This document shows, piece after piece, positions 1 to 11,729 of a stretch of DNA of 64,000 nt. The position numbers were made by a program, and so were the translations under genes. The DNA is from Pyrenula massariospora (lineage: Eukaryota; Ascomycota; Eurotiomycetes; Pyrenulales; Pyrenulaceae): positions 992,001 through 1,056,000 of the forward strand of contig JAGFMI010000002.1 of NCBI GenBank assembly GCA_021030905.1. The letters run 5' to 3'. The notes beneath the pieces were generated by a model. That model did no database searches. It saw only the letters and a program-made list of their open reading frames with translations, and had not been told where the DNA came from. Each line of letters begins with the position of its first letter. Positions within the stretch are counted from its first letter, which is position 1.

Positions 1-371
1 ATTACATAAAGGCTTATGACCACTATAAGAGGTATAAGCCGGAGATAAGGTCGACGAGCAATTGTACGCCAAGCTGAGAAAACCTTGATTAACCCTAGAA
101 GCCCACTTGTGCCGGAAGATGTATTTCGCAAGACAGACTGGCGCTGGTGATATAGACCGTCTTCAGCTGTTTTTAAAGAGAAGTATTGATGAAGGGCGAA
201 GCTAGCTATACGTCAGAAACATGTACTTGTAAATGTAATGAATAGTGCCAGAAAAGCAGTTAGAAGTGCCCCGTTACGATTAGTCAAGGTGAACGTTAAG
301 CCTGAGAGTTTTCCATGGGACCAATTGGTCCATATACCAAGGTATACCGGATATTCTGGATTGTCGGCCAT
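1..371 (-). pseudogene. Partial, broken copy of uncharacterised fungal membrane-protein family
   Basis: Read on the minus strand from an ATG at 371, this encodes [18 protein letters not shown] and continues to the window edge. It matches the start of the intact protein at 19315-21823: the shared pieces are [26 protein letters not shown] in the intact copy against [16 protein letters not shown] here, RIASF, DGLYHQ and VLRN. The two copies are clearly divergent, so this is an old paralogue and not a recent duplication. An in-frame TGA at 213-215 replaces the Trp of the intact copy's CFWRIASF. I saw no GT..AG intron that would remove it. The rest of the gene lies to the left of the window, so loss of function is inferred from this stop alone. 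The predicted product would start with a cytoplasmic or lumenal stub followed by a first membrane helix. Confidence 0.75.
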
Positions 372-2540
372 ACTTCAAATTCGAGCTATGTGTGCAGATT
401 ATTAGAATGACCCAGAAGTAAAGTGATGAACGCCCATATTTATTGAAGGAAGATTCTCTCTCCACGGCATGAACAGACCGGAAGTTTTAATCTACCATAA
501 TCGCTTCAACTTTATAGTCAGCAAGGCTACTTTGGAGCGTTGACTTACCATGACCGTCAATGATCACAAATCAAAGACATTGCAGGGTCGATGTAGCCTC
601 ACAGTAAGGATAGCTCGCTAAAGCAGTAAGGTAGTATTTGCGCAGTGTTTTGCGGCAATGAAGCTCTAATGCTGGCAAGGATTTTCGCGCATCAGACCTC
701 CAATAACGCCGTGTCTCCGGCAAGCACGTTCCTGAGTTGTTTTTTGAGGAAACAGTCTGAATAATGCTTTTAAAGCGAAAAATGGTAGGAGCCTTGCAGA
801 TAGGCCTTGGACCTGCCGAAGCTATTGGGGCTGATTAATTTTCAATCTCAAGTTCCTCAGCAGAAACCGCTTTTCAAGAGGCTGAAGCAGTGTCTTAAAA
901 TACAAGACAACTCCTGTGAGTTTCCCAGTGCCATGTTTTAGGAAATCGGTTCGTTCTCAATAGTCCAATAAGAGCAATTTACTTAATTTTGGGATCTGTG
1001 ACAATGCTGCACGGCAACGGAATTGCTGTGTCCCGCTTAGCCTTTAGTGAAATTAGAGAAGCTCAATAAAATTATCCTTGCTAGGCCAAGGCGCGAAGAA
1101 GGCTTTCCCAGATTGGTCACCCGCCGCTTTCCTTCTTCATGATGAAATGAATTAACGCACATACCACCGATGATCTCAATTAGCGTCAACTTACAAGGCA
1201 ATCACAATGAAACTTCTATAATGAGACGAACATCCCAGGCTTACCATTAAAAACAGCGTCATCGGCAATGCAACGTATCTGTCGACGTTTCAGTCTATTT
1301 TCCTAGTTTCGCGTTACCAACCACCAGTCCCTGTCATGCAAGCTTGGCTGAGCAATATTTCGTGAGACGCTACGATCGTCTTCTTACAGCTCGATATAGG
1401 CTGAAACTTCAATCCATTTTTCTACCGTATCTGCCCTGTTGCTTCACAAGCTTTCCTGATAAGCATTGCTTAACAATACTATGCCGGAGAGCCAGGTGAA
1501 AAGAAAATCACATTTGAAATTCGGCTCTTCGGATTCACAGCAATGTTCTTCACCGCCCTCAAGATCTTTGCTGAATGTTATAGAAGTAGAGTATTCCAAT
1601 GCGAGCGTTGCTTTTAGGCCCCCACTTACCGATCGGCTCGTATAGGAGATCCTCGATAGCATCGTACCAGTTCAACAATCATTCAATCATAACGTTGGGC
1701 GTCGTTGGAAGCTGTTTTTGACAATAGCAAGCCGTCGTAGACGCTATGTAGTGAAATCTGCCTTACGAGAACGTCGTCGTGTAAGTCTTAGGCGCCTTCT
1801 GGCCCGCCAATAGCCACATTCTGGGGGTGGGGCTGAAACCAAGTGAACATGACTAATACCTCAATTGAATTTGTAAGCGCTTACAACCAGGAACCATTTA
1901 AATTAAAACTAGACCCTTTGAAGGGTCTGCTACTATAGGAATCTGGGCGGTGTTGAATGCGGCCCGATAGAGGGAGCTCCTATGATAGGTCAAAAGCGGT
2001 GATTTGCGAACATGTCCGAAGCTGAGTACCGCGGCTGTGTTACGTGCAGGCACGGAGTCCGCAGGTCTTTGCGCCAGTATATAGTCTCCATAGCGGGCCT
2101 TCATGGCAATGTCATGCATCTTCCTCCTCATCAGGCTGGGCTACCCTAAAATCGGGCCAAGGTGAGGATCAAGCCGGGAAGCGCACAGTAAATGTGCTGC
2201 ACGGTCGACAGTGAGACGGTCTTGAAGCTGAAATCCGCCAGCTGCGTGAGGTTTTGTACCAAGTCTATTGCTGTAGTCGAATCCGCTCTTTCCTAGATGT
2301 GAGAAAGAAGAGAGAATCTTATTCGGAAGCCAAATAGGAGCCTAGTAAAATTCTTACAGGATGCACTACATCACCAGGCATAGATGCTGTAGACACGCAA
2401 GTGGCAGTGCAGTGTCAGTGGGCCAATTTTAGGGGCTCTACCATTTGCAGTTGACACGCACACCGCCCCAAAACAGCGAGAATTTTCCGACCACCCAAAT
2501 GCTGCAACAATTCGGCGGTACTACCACACACTGACAGCTC
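372..2540. other. Gene-poor stretch, no supported gene
   Basis: Only short open frames on both strands were seen (for example minus-strand 1444-1662 and 1898-2131), none with a recognisable domain or a credible exon partner. No tRNA-like, terminal-repeat or transposase signal was recognised. The final 100-150 bases may hold remnants of the N-terminal half of the HET gene that follows. Confidence 0.5.
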
Positions 2541-2543
2541 TGT

Positions 2544-4096
2544 GAGGGTGACCGATGCTGCATCAACCAGATCGATATAGAGGAACGCAGCCAGCAAGTG
2601 GAGATGATGGGTTTGATCTACGCAAGGCCAGTTCGCAACCTGATCTGGCTCGGCGAAGAAGACTGTGACACGGCGTCAGCAATATGCTCAATAGCTGCGA
2701 TCTCGATAGAGATTAAGCACGAAGCCAAGGACAGTGACAGATTGCGCGATATACTCCACCCTGCTCCATCTAAGTCAAGGAGTTCCCAATGCTGTGGGTG
2801 CCATAGGACCTAGTATCTCCGTCACAGATCTTAGCGTTGAGGTCGATCAACGAGCTCTTCGGCGATTCTTCAGTAGTACATGGTTCTCCCGCCTTTGGAT
2901 TTGTCAGGAAGATTCTCTATCGCCGGAAAGTGTCTGCTACAAAGGGCAATTTTGAATGCGACCTTGAGGATGTTCTAAAAGCAGCATTGTGGATTCGACA
3001 CAAGCAGCGGTATCTTCCTCTGACGTGGGATGCATGCACGGAGAGGGGCTGCGGAGCTTGTCGACTGGGCCGATCGCAATATTGGGTATTACACGAACTG
3101 TTTACGGCTCAACAGTTCCACCTGGCATTGCTTTGGCTTCCCTTCTATGGTCATTTCGGGATTTCGAGGCGGACGACCCCTAGAGATCGTGTCTACGCAG
3201 TCATTGACCTTTGTGAGGCATACTCGCAGACGAGAACGAACATTGTGTCGAACTATGGCACTGATACTGCGGGTGCCTTTCGAACGGCGACCAAGTTCAT
3301 CATGGAGGACACTGGCGACCTTCGAGTTTTTCGAGGTATTTGCCATCGACTGGATAATAAGGATGAGTTGACATTCACCACGTGGGTTCCTCGGTACGAC
3401 TGGAGGCGCGACAATTCAAGAGAACCGTGCCGACTCATCACAGTCGGTCGGAACGCTGATGGTGGCGAGCGCATGGTTATGAACCAGCATAGCGGGACGG
3501 GGGAATTCCTCATCTTACGCGGCTTGGACCTGGATACCATTAGATGTAGAACTGCAACACCGCGCGAGCCTGATACCGCCGCGACTATTCTTCACTTCCT
3601 GAATAGCGTAGAGCAGCTAGTAGCCTGCACAGTTGAAGGCGTTCCGCAAGCGACGCGGAATATTATTGCTAAAATACTACGAGGTGGCAGATTAGTGGCT
3701 GACCCAAATGCAGGAGAGGACGGCGATGTGTATACTGAGTTCAAGCGCTTACTCGTACAGCAGGCAGCCTAATCCGCCCGCGGGATGGCCAAGGGAGTGC
3801 CAGGAGACAAAGGTGTCGCTGCCTTTCGCACTGCTTTCACGCTTACCTGCCATGCACGATGTTTCTTTCGTACAGATTCCGGTTACCTTGAAGTTGGCCC
3901 TCATACCCTACAAGTTGGAGACGCCGTTAAAATTATATATGGCTCCTCCGTACCTTTGATTTTGCGAAGATCAACCACACATGTAGGGGAATTTCAGCTT
4001 GTCGGAGTATCATATGTGCATGGAAATATGAACGGAGAAGCCGTTCATCAACACAGAAAACGCAACCGAGATCTCGTAGAAATGCGCATTCGGTGA
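2544..4096 (+). CDS. HET (heterokaryon incompatibility) domain protein, possibly degenerate
   Basis: HET-domain hallmarks appear in order but in three frames: CINQIDIEERSQQVEMMGLI (from 2559) followed by LIWLGEED, then FFSSTWFSRLWICQE (2860-2920), then TTPRDRVYAVIDL and TFTTWVPRYDWRR (3170-3410). A typical C-terminal stretch with GDAVKIIYGSSVPLILR and YVHGNMNGEA ends at 4096. A TAA at 3770-3772 lies in the same frame as the last two parts. Each frame change could be bridged by a GT..AG pair: about 2735-2780, about 2921-2972 (which removes part of the usual domain), and about 3727-3792, which removes the TAA with a CTAAT branch point. The N-terminal half, including the usual W-x-DA before CINQ, is not found intact, so no start can be given. 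HET proteins trigger cell death on non-self fusion. Either a multi-intron gene with an unresolved 5' end or a decaying copy; the family call is much firmer than the gene model. Confidence 0.65.
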
Positions 4097-4268
4097 GATC
4101 TGAGTAGACAAATACCGAGAGGCTGTGCTGGAGTGCTCGAAGGAGTATTCGGAAGGCTTCGCTGAGGACCACCATGACGGGATGCCCCCCCCCCTCTTCC
4201 CTCTTCCTCCTGTACTTTGAATTTTCCCAGGAAGATTCCGTATAAGTTGTTCCAGGAATGAGATTTCT

Positions 4269-6390
4269 TTATACCTTTTCAGAGCCAGAAACCTCGCTCG
4301 TGACATTCTCAACCACATCCTGCGTTCTCGGGCCCGTGTAAGTCCTAGACACAGCAAAAGTCAGCAACCCTCCAGAGTCCTATATATTTCCAAAGCAATC
4401 CTAACGAGCAGAAGGCCAAGGAAAACAAAGGACTCACCGTCTCGCCCCACCCAGCCACCACCACCCCAAACTAAACACTCCAATCGCCCCCGCCACACAC
4501 ACCGCATAATTCATATTCTCCCCCGTCACCGGCCTCGTGGCCGGGAAGAACAGCACCACACTAATCAAGCACACCCACGCAATGGAAACAACATTCACCG
4601 GCCTACTCCAGCTCCCGAGCGTGAACGGGCCCGGCGTAAAAGGGACGCGGTGTGCATAGAGAAGCCGGGCGAGGATGACGGCGATGTAGCTGAGGTCGAG
4701 GGCTGGGGCGCAGACGTTGAAGATGGCGATGATGGTCTGGGTTGAGCCGATGCCGATCAGGTTGAGGCAGCCGGCGAGGAGGACCACGAGCCAGACGGCG
4801 CGGAGGGGGGTCGAGGTGTGGGGGGAGATGGTGGACCAGAAGCTTAGGATGGGGTTTTAGTGAAGAGTGATTCAATGATAATCCGGATGATGTTGATTGT
4901 TGGGGGACTATGAGGGGCTAGAAGACTTGGGGTGGAGAGTGTAAAAGGCATACCGGGAGAAAGGCAGCGCTTCGTCTCTCGCGAAGGCGTATACCATCCG
5001 CGCATTGGCCAGCATAGCCGAGCACCCGGTAAAGACCTGGACTGCGATGGTGAAGCAGAGCATGACCGTGCCGCCCGTTCGGCCTCCAGCATTAAGAAAT
5101 ATCTGGGCTGCTGGAAGGCCGGTTGGAGAGTCCAGAACAGCATCAAGGTCGTTCAGACAGAAGCAGAAAGTGATGGTCAACATTTCACCTACAATTCCGG
5201 AAACCACGATGGCGAGTCGGATGGCTTGGGGCCCGACGATGGCAGCTTTGTGTTGTTCCTCTGATAAATGTGTTGTAGCATCATAATCGGTCATGGTCTG
5301 ACGCTTTCAGTACTCGATCAAATAGTATATGTAAAAGGGATACGAACCCATGCAACTGATAGAAATCCCAGGAGAAACGAGAATCCTTTACTACTCCAAC
5401 CTGATCCATCTGTCACCTCTGTGAAAACTGACTTGGCGCTTCGTTTCTCAGGTGTCAGGATGAGAAGAGTAATGCAGATGGAAATCGAGGCAAGGACTAA
5501 TATCGCTTATGAGCCTTTTCAAAAGCTTTCCCCACCAAGAGTGCATGACCCACCGTTGATTGGTGCAAACCAAAGAATGGTTCGATGTAGCCATTTCGTG
5601 CTGAAAGAGCTCACGATGCCGAAAATGGATACAACTAGAAGAGCCAGCAGAACGGTTTGCAACGGAGTCCTGATCGTTGTAAGCAGCTTGAGCCTGAATT
5701 GGTAAATACGCGCCCTGGGAATAATTTACGGTGAGTATTGGTAGGTTCCCGTGTCTTTGTCAAACCGGGAGTTCATAGATGCGGCAGCGAGAACCATCTG
5801 TGCAACAGTGTATGCCAGGCTAGCTACTCCAGCAAGCTGGCCTAGTAGGTTGCACCAGCCGATAACCCAGGCCCATATAGCTACATGATCTCGGGGAACA
5901 ACGTGTTTGGTTACAAAATACATCCCACCAGCCGTAGGATATGCAGAAACCAGTTCCGAAACTATGGGACTCAGTCTTCGAGACTTTGGAACTGGTACAT
6001 TTGCGCGCGCTCTTGCTTACCAGAACTTGCAATGCAAAAGGCCATGATGGACCCAATGAACCACGCCCAGACCGCGGTCGCAGGACCCCCAGCTGCAATG
6101 GGGATACCAAAGGTCGCTGGCATCGACCCAAGAACACCCAGTATGGAGATGGCGTAGGAGGCTGTGGACCATTTTGTAAACTTGCGTTGCAGCTCCTGGG
6201 AAGCACTTTAGCATATTAGATCCCGGAGTTATAACATCACTACGACCTGCTTGTATCCGATTCTAGCAAGGAGTCGCTCATCGTCATCTCGAATAGTCTC
6301 GAGCACAGTACGATCAGAGGTTTCTCTTGTCGTGTTCTCAGGATCTTTCTGTATAGAGGCACGCTTCCTATTCAGTTCTGAAAAATCCAT
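4269..6390 (-). CDS. APC-superfamily amino acid/choline/GABA permease
   Basis: Eight exons close in one frame to a 554-residue protein: 6390-6247, 6195-6021, 5961-5730, 5693-5554, 5496-5348, 5297-4954, 4842-4438, 4344-4269. The intron between exons 3 and 4 is only 36 nt and the first intron starts GTCGTA, so those two junctions are the least certain. Family signatures include an N-terminal RIGYKQELQRKFTKWST, SELVSAYPTAGGMYFVTK, GWCNLLGQLAGVAS, SGWSSKGFSFLLGFLSVAW, DYDATTHLSEE and YAFARDEALPFS. The tail GGARRTYTGPRTQD is typical of fungal GABA/choline-type permeases. About 12 membrane helices are expected. It should import an amino acid, GABA or choline across the plasma membrane; the substrate cannot be told. 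The short last exon is supported by the conserved YTGP motif, and without it the frame would stop at 4434. It stands alone between the HET gene and the arylsulfotransferase gene. Confidence 0.88.
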
Positions 6391-7408
6391 TGCAGGCTTT
6401 CCGCACACTTGCGGGTGGCACGTATAAAGCCATCTCAGGCCTTCCGAAGGATGGAAGGAGGCTGATAAGAAGACCGGTTGGTGGGGTATTCTGACTGATA
6501 TGTACCATTAACCAGTGTTTTGAACATTGATGTCGAATGAAAGCCCCGTCTTTGAGAAACGATGCCGCCTCCGATGTAAAACTCAGACATGGGGAGACGC
6601 CACTTTAGTTAGCAGTAAGTATGTCTTATCCGTGTTCCCATTGGGTATGAGCGGGCGATAACACGGCGGATGTCGCAATTGTAACGAGAAAGGGACTGGT
6701 CTGATGCAAAAACCACCTCGTTTCATAGGCTGGACGCTTCCAGTTGCCTCTCTAGCACCAGAGAGGGGTCATCATTAGTATCAGCAAAGGAATCCTACCC
6801 TCGACATGGCTTTGAATCGGACCAATTGTCGGCTTTACAAATCGCAGATTTGAACATTGTCAAGCAAGATCAGGGAGATCACATTCGAGGCCTTTCACGT
6901 AAAATGAGGATGTAGGAGCTGTGGATAAAAAACACGCGGGAGCTTTAGCATTAGCGGGACGCGGGGTGGAAACGGTTTGAGGTCGTAAAACGAAGCAGTC
7001 GCGGTCAGGACGTGAAATATTTAGTGATATTTAAGAGCTCGTCAGACATGTCCCGCGCTAGATTATAGAATAAAAGGTATGCTTTTTAGCAATCACTAGA
7101 GCAGAATTTGAGATTTCGGATCAGAATAACTTCCGACAATCTATCGCCTACTTCTCGACCGAATTTGACATCGACATGCTGATGAGATGATGATAGCCAA
7201 CGTGCACCTTCAAGTAGGAGATTCAGCAAGGCTGTTTGAATTCGACAAGATGGAGTCTCCGTGACTCCTTCCTCGTGGGCCTAATGCTGTAAGATCTCAT
7301 GAATGAGGGTAAGGATCGATTAAAAGTGGAAAATAGGACGGAAGTGAAGGGTCTTTGACGAAGACTTGTAAATTGCGGGATATGTGATTGAAATATACAG
7401 ATGCTATG
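6391..7408. other. Intergenic: permease promoter side
   Basis: About 1 kb upstream of the permease start and beyond the 3' end of the next minus-strand gene. I see no coding frame, repeat or RNA gene in it. It must hold the permease promoter and the 3' processing signals of the arylsulfotransferase gene. Confidence 0.5.
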
Positions 7409-9705
7409 TCACCACACCTGCGGCGACCTGGGCGCACTCCCCGGTCTTCCCTCCATTGAGGATTTAGGACCTATCCTTCCTAGCAACCCATCCTCATGCC
7501 TCCCATTCGGTATAGCTGAATATCTCCCTTTTCCCGTACTACCGGATCCAAACTGCAACCCATCTCCTCTCGATCTTCCTTTCCCAATCATACCTCTTGC
7601 GAGATCCCACAATCCCAAGGCTACCCCGATGACAATGCGATGCAATCCCTTCTTAAACGCCACGGCTAGTATAAGAATCCCAATAACTCCTCCAATTAGA
7701 CAGTAAATAGTAGATAACCACTTAGCCTGCTGCTCCCTTTCCCGGCGCAGCCTATCCTCTTCATCTCTAACTCTCTGCTCCTCTTCCTCCTTTTTCCGTT
7801 TGATTTCCTCGAGCCCGTCGCCGGTCGCCTGTCCACACCCAAAATCATCGCAATTTCCAAATTCGCGAAGCTTCTCGCCAGGAATGAAGGCCTTCACTGA
7901 GGGCGACTTCCCGAGCAGTTCCCCTGTCTCATCAAACCCCTCAATATAGGCAAAGCTTGAAAGGCTCGGATCCCGATAGATCGTTTCAAACCCTCTTTTC
8001 GGGATCTCCGCAACATCGGTCCAAGGACCGTCCATCGATTCTGTACTCCCGTACAGCTTCCATGTCTTCACCTCTGTAGCTCCATTCCAAGATACGAACC
8101 AGCTCGTACCCCCTTCCTTCTCCTCGCCTCCCTTCTTCCAATCGCCCGGTCTGCCAGTCTTTGAATACGTCCAAAGTGCGGGTTTGGTTATTGGGTGCCC
8201 TGTCCAGTTCGCCTTGAAAGCACGATAGTTCATCGTTCCCATGGATGCAATGCTGCCGTACCAGACTGTCTCGGTTGTGTCGGCAACGGCCTCAGACCAG
8301 AACGCCCAGTTTCCCCAACCCAAAACAACGTTGCCATAGTACTTGTCATCAACACCAGTACGGGAGTCAAGAACCTGGAAGTTTCCTTGCGATGTGCTGA
8401 GCCGATTATCGGGTGACACGTATTCTTTGAGCAATCGAGCTGTCTTGTCAGTGTGGTCGATCCGCGCAATCATCCCAGCAGAGTGATCTTTGGTAACATT
8501 GAAGGCGAGGCCATTGCTTGCATTATCGAAAAGAGACAAAATAGTTTCTTTGTCGTTATCGACGATGAACCGCGCGTCGTGCTGATGTGAAAATGAGAAG
8601 CCGTCCAGCATTTGAAATGACGACTTCGAGCCGTGCAATCTCCACATGACTTCTCCAGTCTTGCCGCTGATTTTATAAATGCAAGACGTGTGGCGCGCAG
8701 ATATAAGATAGTCTCCTGCCTCGTTCTTATCAATGCTATTTATGTGAAAGTAATCCCATGGTGATTCTTTTTCAAATGCATTGCCGCTGATCTCCGTCGT
8801 CCCCGGCAAGACATAGCTCTCGTCTGTGTCAATATGGTCCAAGCTTCGCCACTCAAAGACAACCTCCCCAGTCTTGACGTTAACCTCTTGAAATCGTCCC
8901 TCTTGAATCCACCCAAGTCCATCTGCAATCCCATATTTACTGAGATCCCACTGATGTTTCTTGTAAACCGTCAGATATGCTGTCTTACCATCAGGCAAGA
9001 GGTTGAACTCGTGCATATCGACCGCAGCTTGAATTCCGCCCGCTTCGACCGAATCAACAATACGGTAGGACGAATCGACGATCACCCCGTGCCCGTGGCC
9101 CCAGCCAAGCATCTGCTTGCCCTGGAAGAAGCACAAATGCGGTGTATCCTGGTAGTTACACATGTGTATCGCATGCGAATTCCCGGGCCCAACGGCGCCA
9201 AAGCCGGTCCAGACGAGATTCTGTACCACGCAAAACGTCAGTTGCGCTTTTGAGACATTCAGCTGGGGGTGAATGCAGAGCAGTCATGCCCATGAGATTC
9301 TCATACCCCTTCATTATCATATATGTACGGTCCCTCCTGTTCAGCCTGGTAAGGAGCAACGAACCAGTAGCCCGGAGTGACTAGTTCTGGTTTCGACTCG
9401 TGGACGGTAAGAATTGGCGCTCGGAGCTCAGGTCTCTAATAACGCAAAGTAGTCAGCACAGAGTCAATTCCAAAATGGAAGTAACAAAAGACCACGAAGA
9501 GCTCAAGCACGCCATTTACGGGATAAGGGAGACTGACCGAGCGAAAGACGGATTCAGGATTCGTCTCATTGTCGAATGCGCAGACATTGGTCGCAATCAG
9601 GAGTGTGATGATAATGGAGGACCGAGCGAGAGAACGCAATGTTGATAATGTCCAAGGAGGATGACGTTTCCCATCGCCATGGTCGCCGGAAACCCAAGAC
9701 ACCAT
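7409..9705 (-). CDS. Arylsulfotransferase-family (ASST) protein, secretory with C-terminal membrane anchor
   Basis: Three exons (9705-9538, 9435-9307, 9220-7409) join in phase 0 to give 702 residues. Fungal ASST-type motifs follow in order: RPELRAPILTV right after intron 1, PGYWFVAPYQAEQEGPYIYD in exon 2, NLVWTGFG across intron 2, DMHEFNLLPDGKTAYLTVY near residue 170, DYFHINSIDKN, GEVMWRLHG and FSFSHQHDARFI. A hydrophobic run (SIIITLLIATNVCA) near the N terminus looks like a signal peptide. A membrane helix near residues 605-630 (YCLIGGVIGILILAVAF) is preceded by a highly charged E/R/K-rich segment. The family folds as a beta-propeller; bacterial members move sulfate between phenols, but the fungal function is not established. 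I infer a cell-surface or endomembrane protein with the propeller outside. The start at 9705 is the first in-frame ATG and is less certain than the rest. Confidence 0.87.
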
Positions 9706-11729
9706 TGAGACATTCAAGACGGCATACAGCGAAGGAGAAGAATTGAGTCTAGAGGTTTTGCACTTGACACCTGGAGGCACGCCAGTTGAACGACTCAGAG
9801 CGCAAGATGCTCACGAGAACGTAGAAAATGGTAGATATGGGGCAGTCTTGCACGTGAATTTCGCAAACTCTCGCCTAACGAGACTTCAAGGAGGGCGCAA
9901 CGAGGCTGAACACCAAAGGAGGATCATCTCCACTCGAACTAAAACCTATGTCAAAATCCTCGGCTCCAGAAGACATAGCCGCTGCCGGTGAAGCGCGTGT
10001 AGGGAGGATCGGGCTCTTGGCAAAGGGGAGCTTGGACAATGAGAGAACCGTGTCGCCGGCACCATACCAATTAGGCCAAGATTGCGTTTGGACGGTGTCG
10101 AGACCAAACACGATCTGAGTGGCGGGAATGAAATGCTAAACGAAGGCCGAAGATTGCCCGGAAACTTCTTTACAAGTCGCAATGGCAGGACCGAAGCGAA
10201 AGCTTGGCAGAAGCTTAGTATGTGATGCTTGCCGTGTATTGGCGCAAATGTAAAACCACAGATCCGTGCTCGGTCTTCTGTCATGCCCTCCTGAATCTTG
10301 AACAAGGACCAGGTGGTCCACGACGAGACTGGGGGCGTTGAGACCCAGGGGCAAGACAGCGGGATCGACGGACGCTTGCGCGGCAACCCATAGTGCTTAT
10401 TGCTTGGCTTTCGATGAACGGAGAGCATCATTTTGGCCGTTTCTGCAGAAGAATTGGATCAGTGAGTGTGCCGAGAAGCGCCTGGAATGTGAGGAAACTC
10501 TTGGCTTTGTATTATATTCCGTCAAATACTAGTATCCTCTGAAAGTACAGTAACTACCTACCTAGATTGATCTGGTCCTTTAGCCAAGCCAATCTAGAGG
10601 AAGCCCCATGCAACCCACCAGGAAATCGGGGTACGCGTCATCTTTCCCGGTGGGTGCCCCGGGCAGGACAGCCGGAGCCCCCTTTCTCAGTGCCCACCGT
10701 CCAACTTTTTAGAGGTCCTAAGGCCGGACGAGAGCCGAAGGATCGAATGAAAGGTGAATACGTTTGTGTCCGCACGCGACGCGCGTGTGCATGAAATATT
10801 TGCTGTGGCCCACAAAGCCCGGTCGGGGATGCACACAAGGCTGCGTTGGTTTCACGTACAACCGTTGTGACCTAGTGATACGGGAATGACCTGAGTCGGT
10901 CTCACAGTGTCAGAAGCGTCATTCATTGCAAAGCTTGGTGACTCTCTCTCTCCGCACCTTGGCGTACGTAGGTACTTACTCGTTAAGGCTCTAATCAACG
11001 GCATCCTTCCCGCTAGACGGTTTACTCGATAGGGAGATAAGCAACGACCAAAGCTATTGTCGTTAGAACCCAGAGCGATGAGTAGTACCTTGGTATTGAT
11101 ACCAGGCCGCGCCCCGGGTAAGTTCACCAACCAGGTCCTCTAGAGGCGTCGAACAACTCGAAAGGACCTACTCTAGTGACGGCCTTTACTACCACCACCA
11201 AGACGGAGGATGCGACGGATAAATGGCTGCGAAAGGAAAAGAGGGTGGCCTAGATCATTCGATTGCGGCGTTTGGAGATCTGGTCTGTTGGAGAAGATAC
11301 AAGCAGGGAAAGTACCCAGTAGTCATAATGATGTATTATAGTTGAAAAATTCCTGATATTATACCACAGCCGTGCAGCCGCGCCGGGAAACTCCAAAAGT
11401 TGGTAATACTCGCGGTGATGATCCTAACCTCCACAACGCTCAGCATACCCAGCCAAACCATCGATATGTACAATGTAGGTGATGGTCGATCTTGATCGCT
11501 TGGACTGTACCCGTTATCTAGTTCCGGACAGTAAAGCTTGAATCCAGGTAACGCCTTTTCCAATGCCAAATGGCCCTTCAGCCATGATTAGACCAACGGA
11601 CATCCCGAGATGCAGATAATGTAATCGCCCCAATGCGGTGAAAAGTCGCAGTGGCGTGAGATGCAGTGCATGAATGTAATCGTTAAACCCCCAAGGAAAT
11701 GCAAGCTCTGCACAGAACCAAAAAGAGCA
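9706..11729. other. Gene-poor region with one unexplained minus-strand open stretch
   Basis: Around 9875-10431 on the minus strand, two open segments in the same frame (10354-10136 and 10111-9875) are separated by one TAG. Their composition resembles real protein (for example DHLVLVQDSGG and DTVQTQSWPNWYGAGDTVLS). A GTAAAG..CTCAG pair spans the TAG but does not keep the frame. I do not recognise the product. It may be a decayed gene or one whose introns I cannot resolve. The rest, 10450-11729, shows nothing. Confidence 0.3.

Noticed and set aside
213-215. Repeat-induced point mutation as the cause of the TGA in the paralogue
   Set aside because: TGG to TGA is a change at a GpG, not the TpG/CpA context of classical RIP, and the visible part is too short to test.
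4434-4436. TGA as the end of the permease
   Set aside because: A consensus intron starts there, and the next exon supplies the conserved YTGP tail in frame.
7401-7706. Plus-strand 101-codon frame
   Set aside because: Lies wholly opposite the last exon of the ASST-family gene and has Pro/Leu-rich shadow composition.
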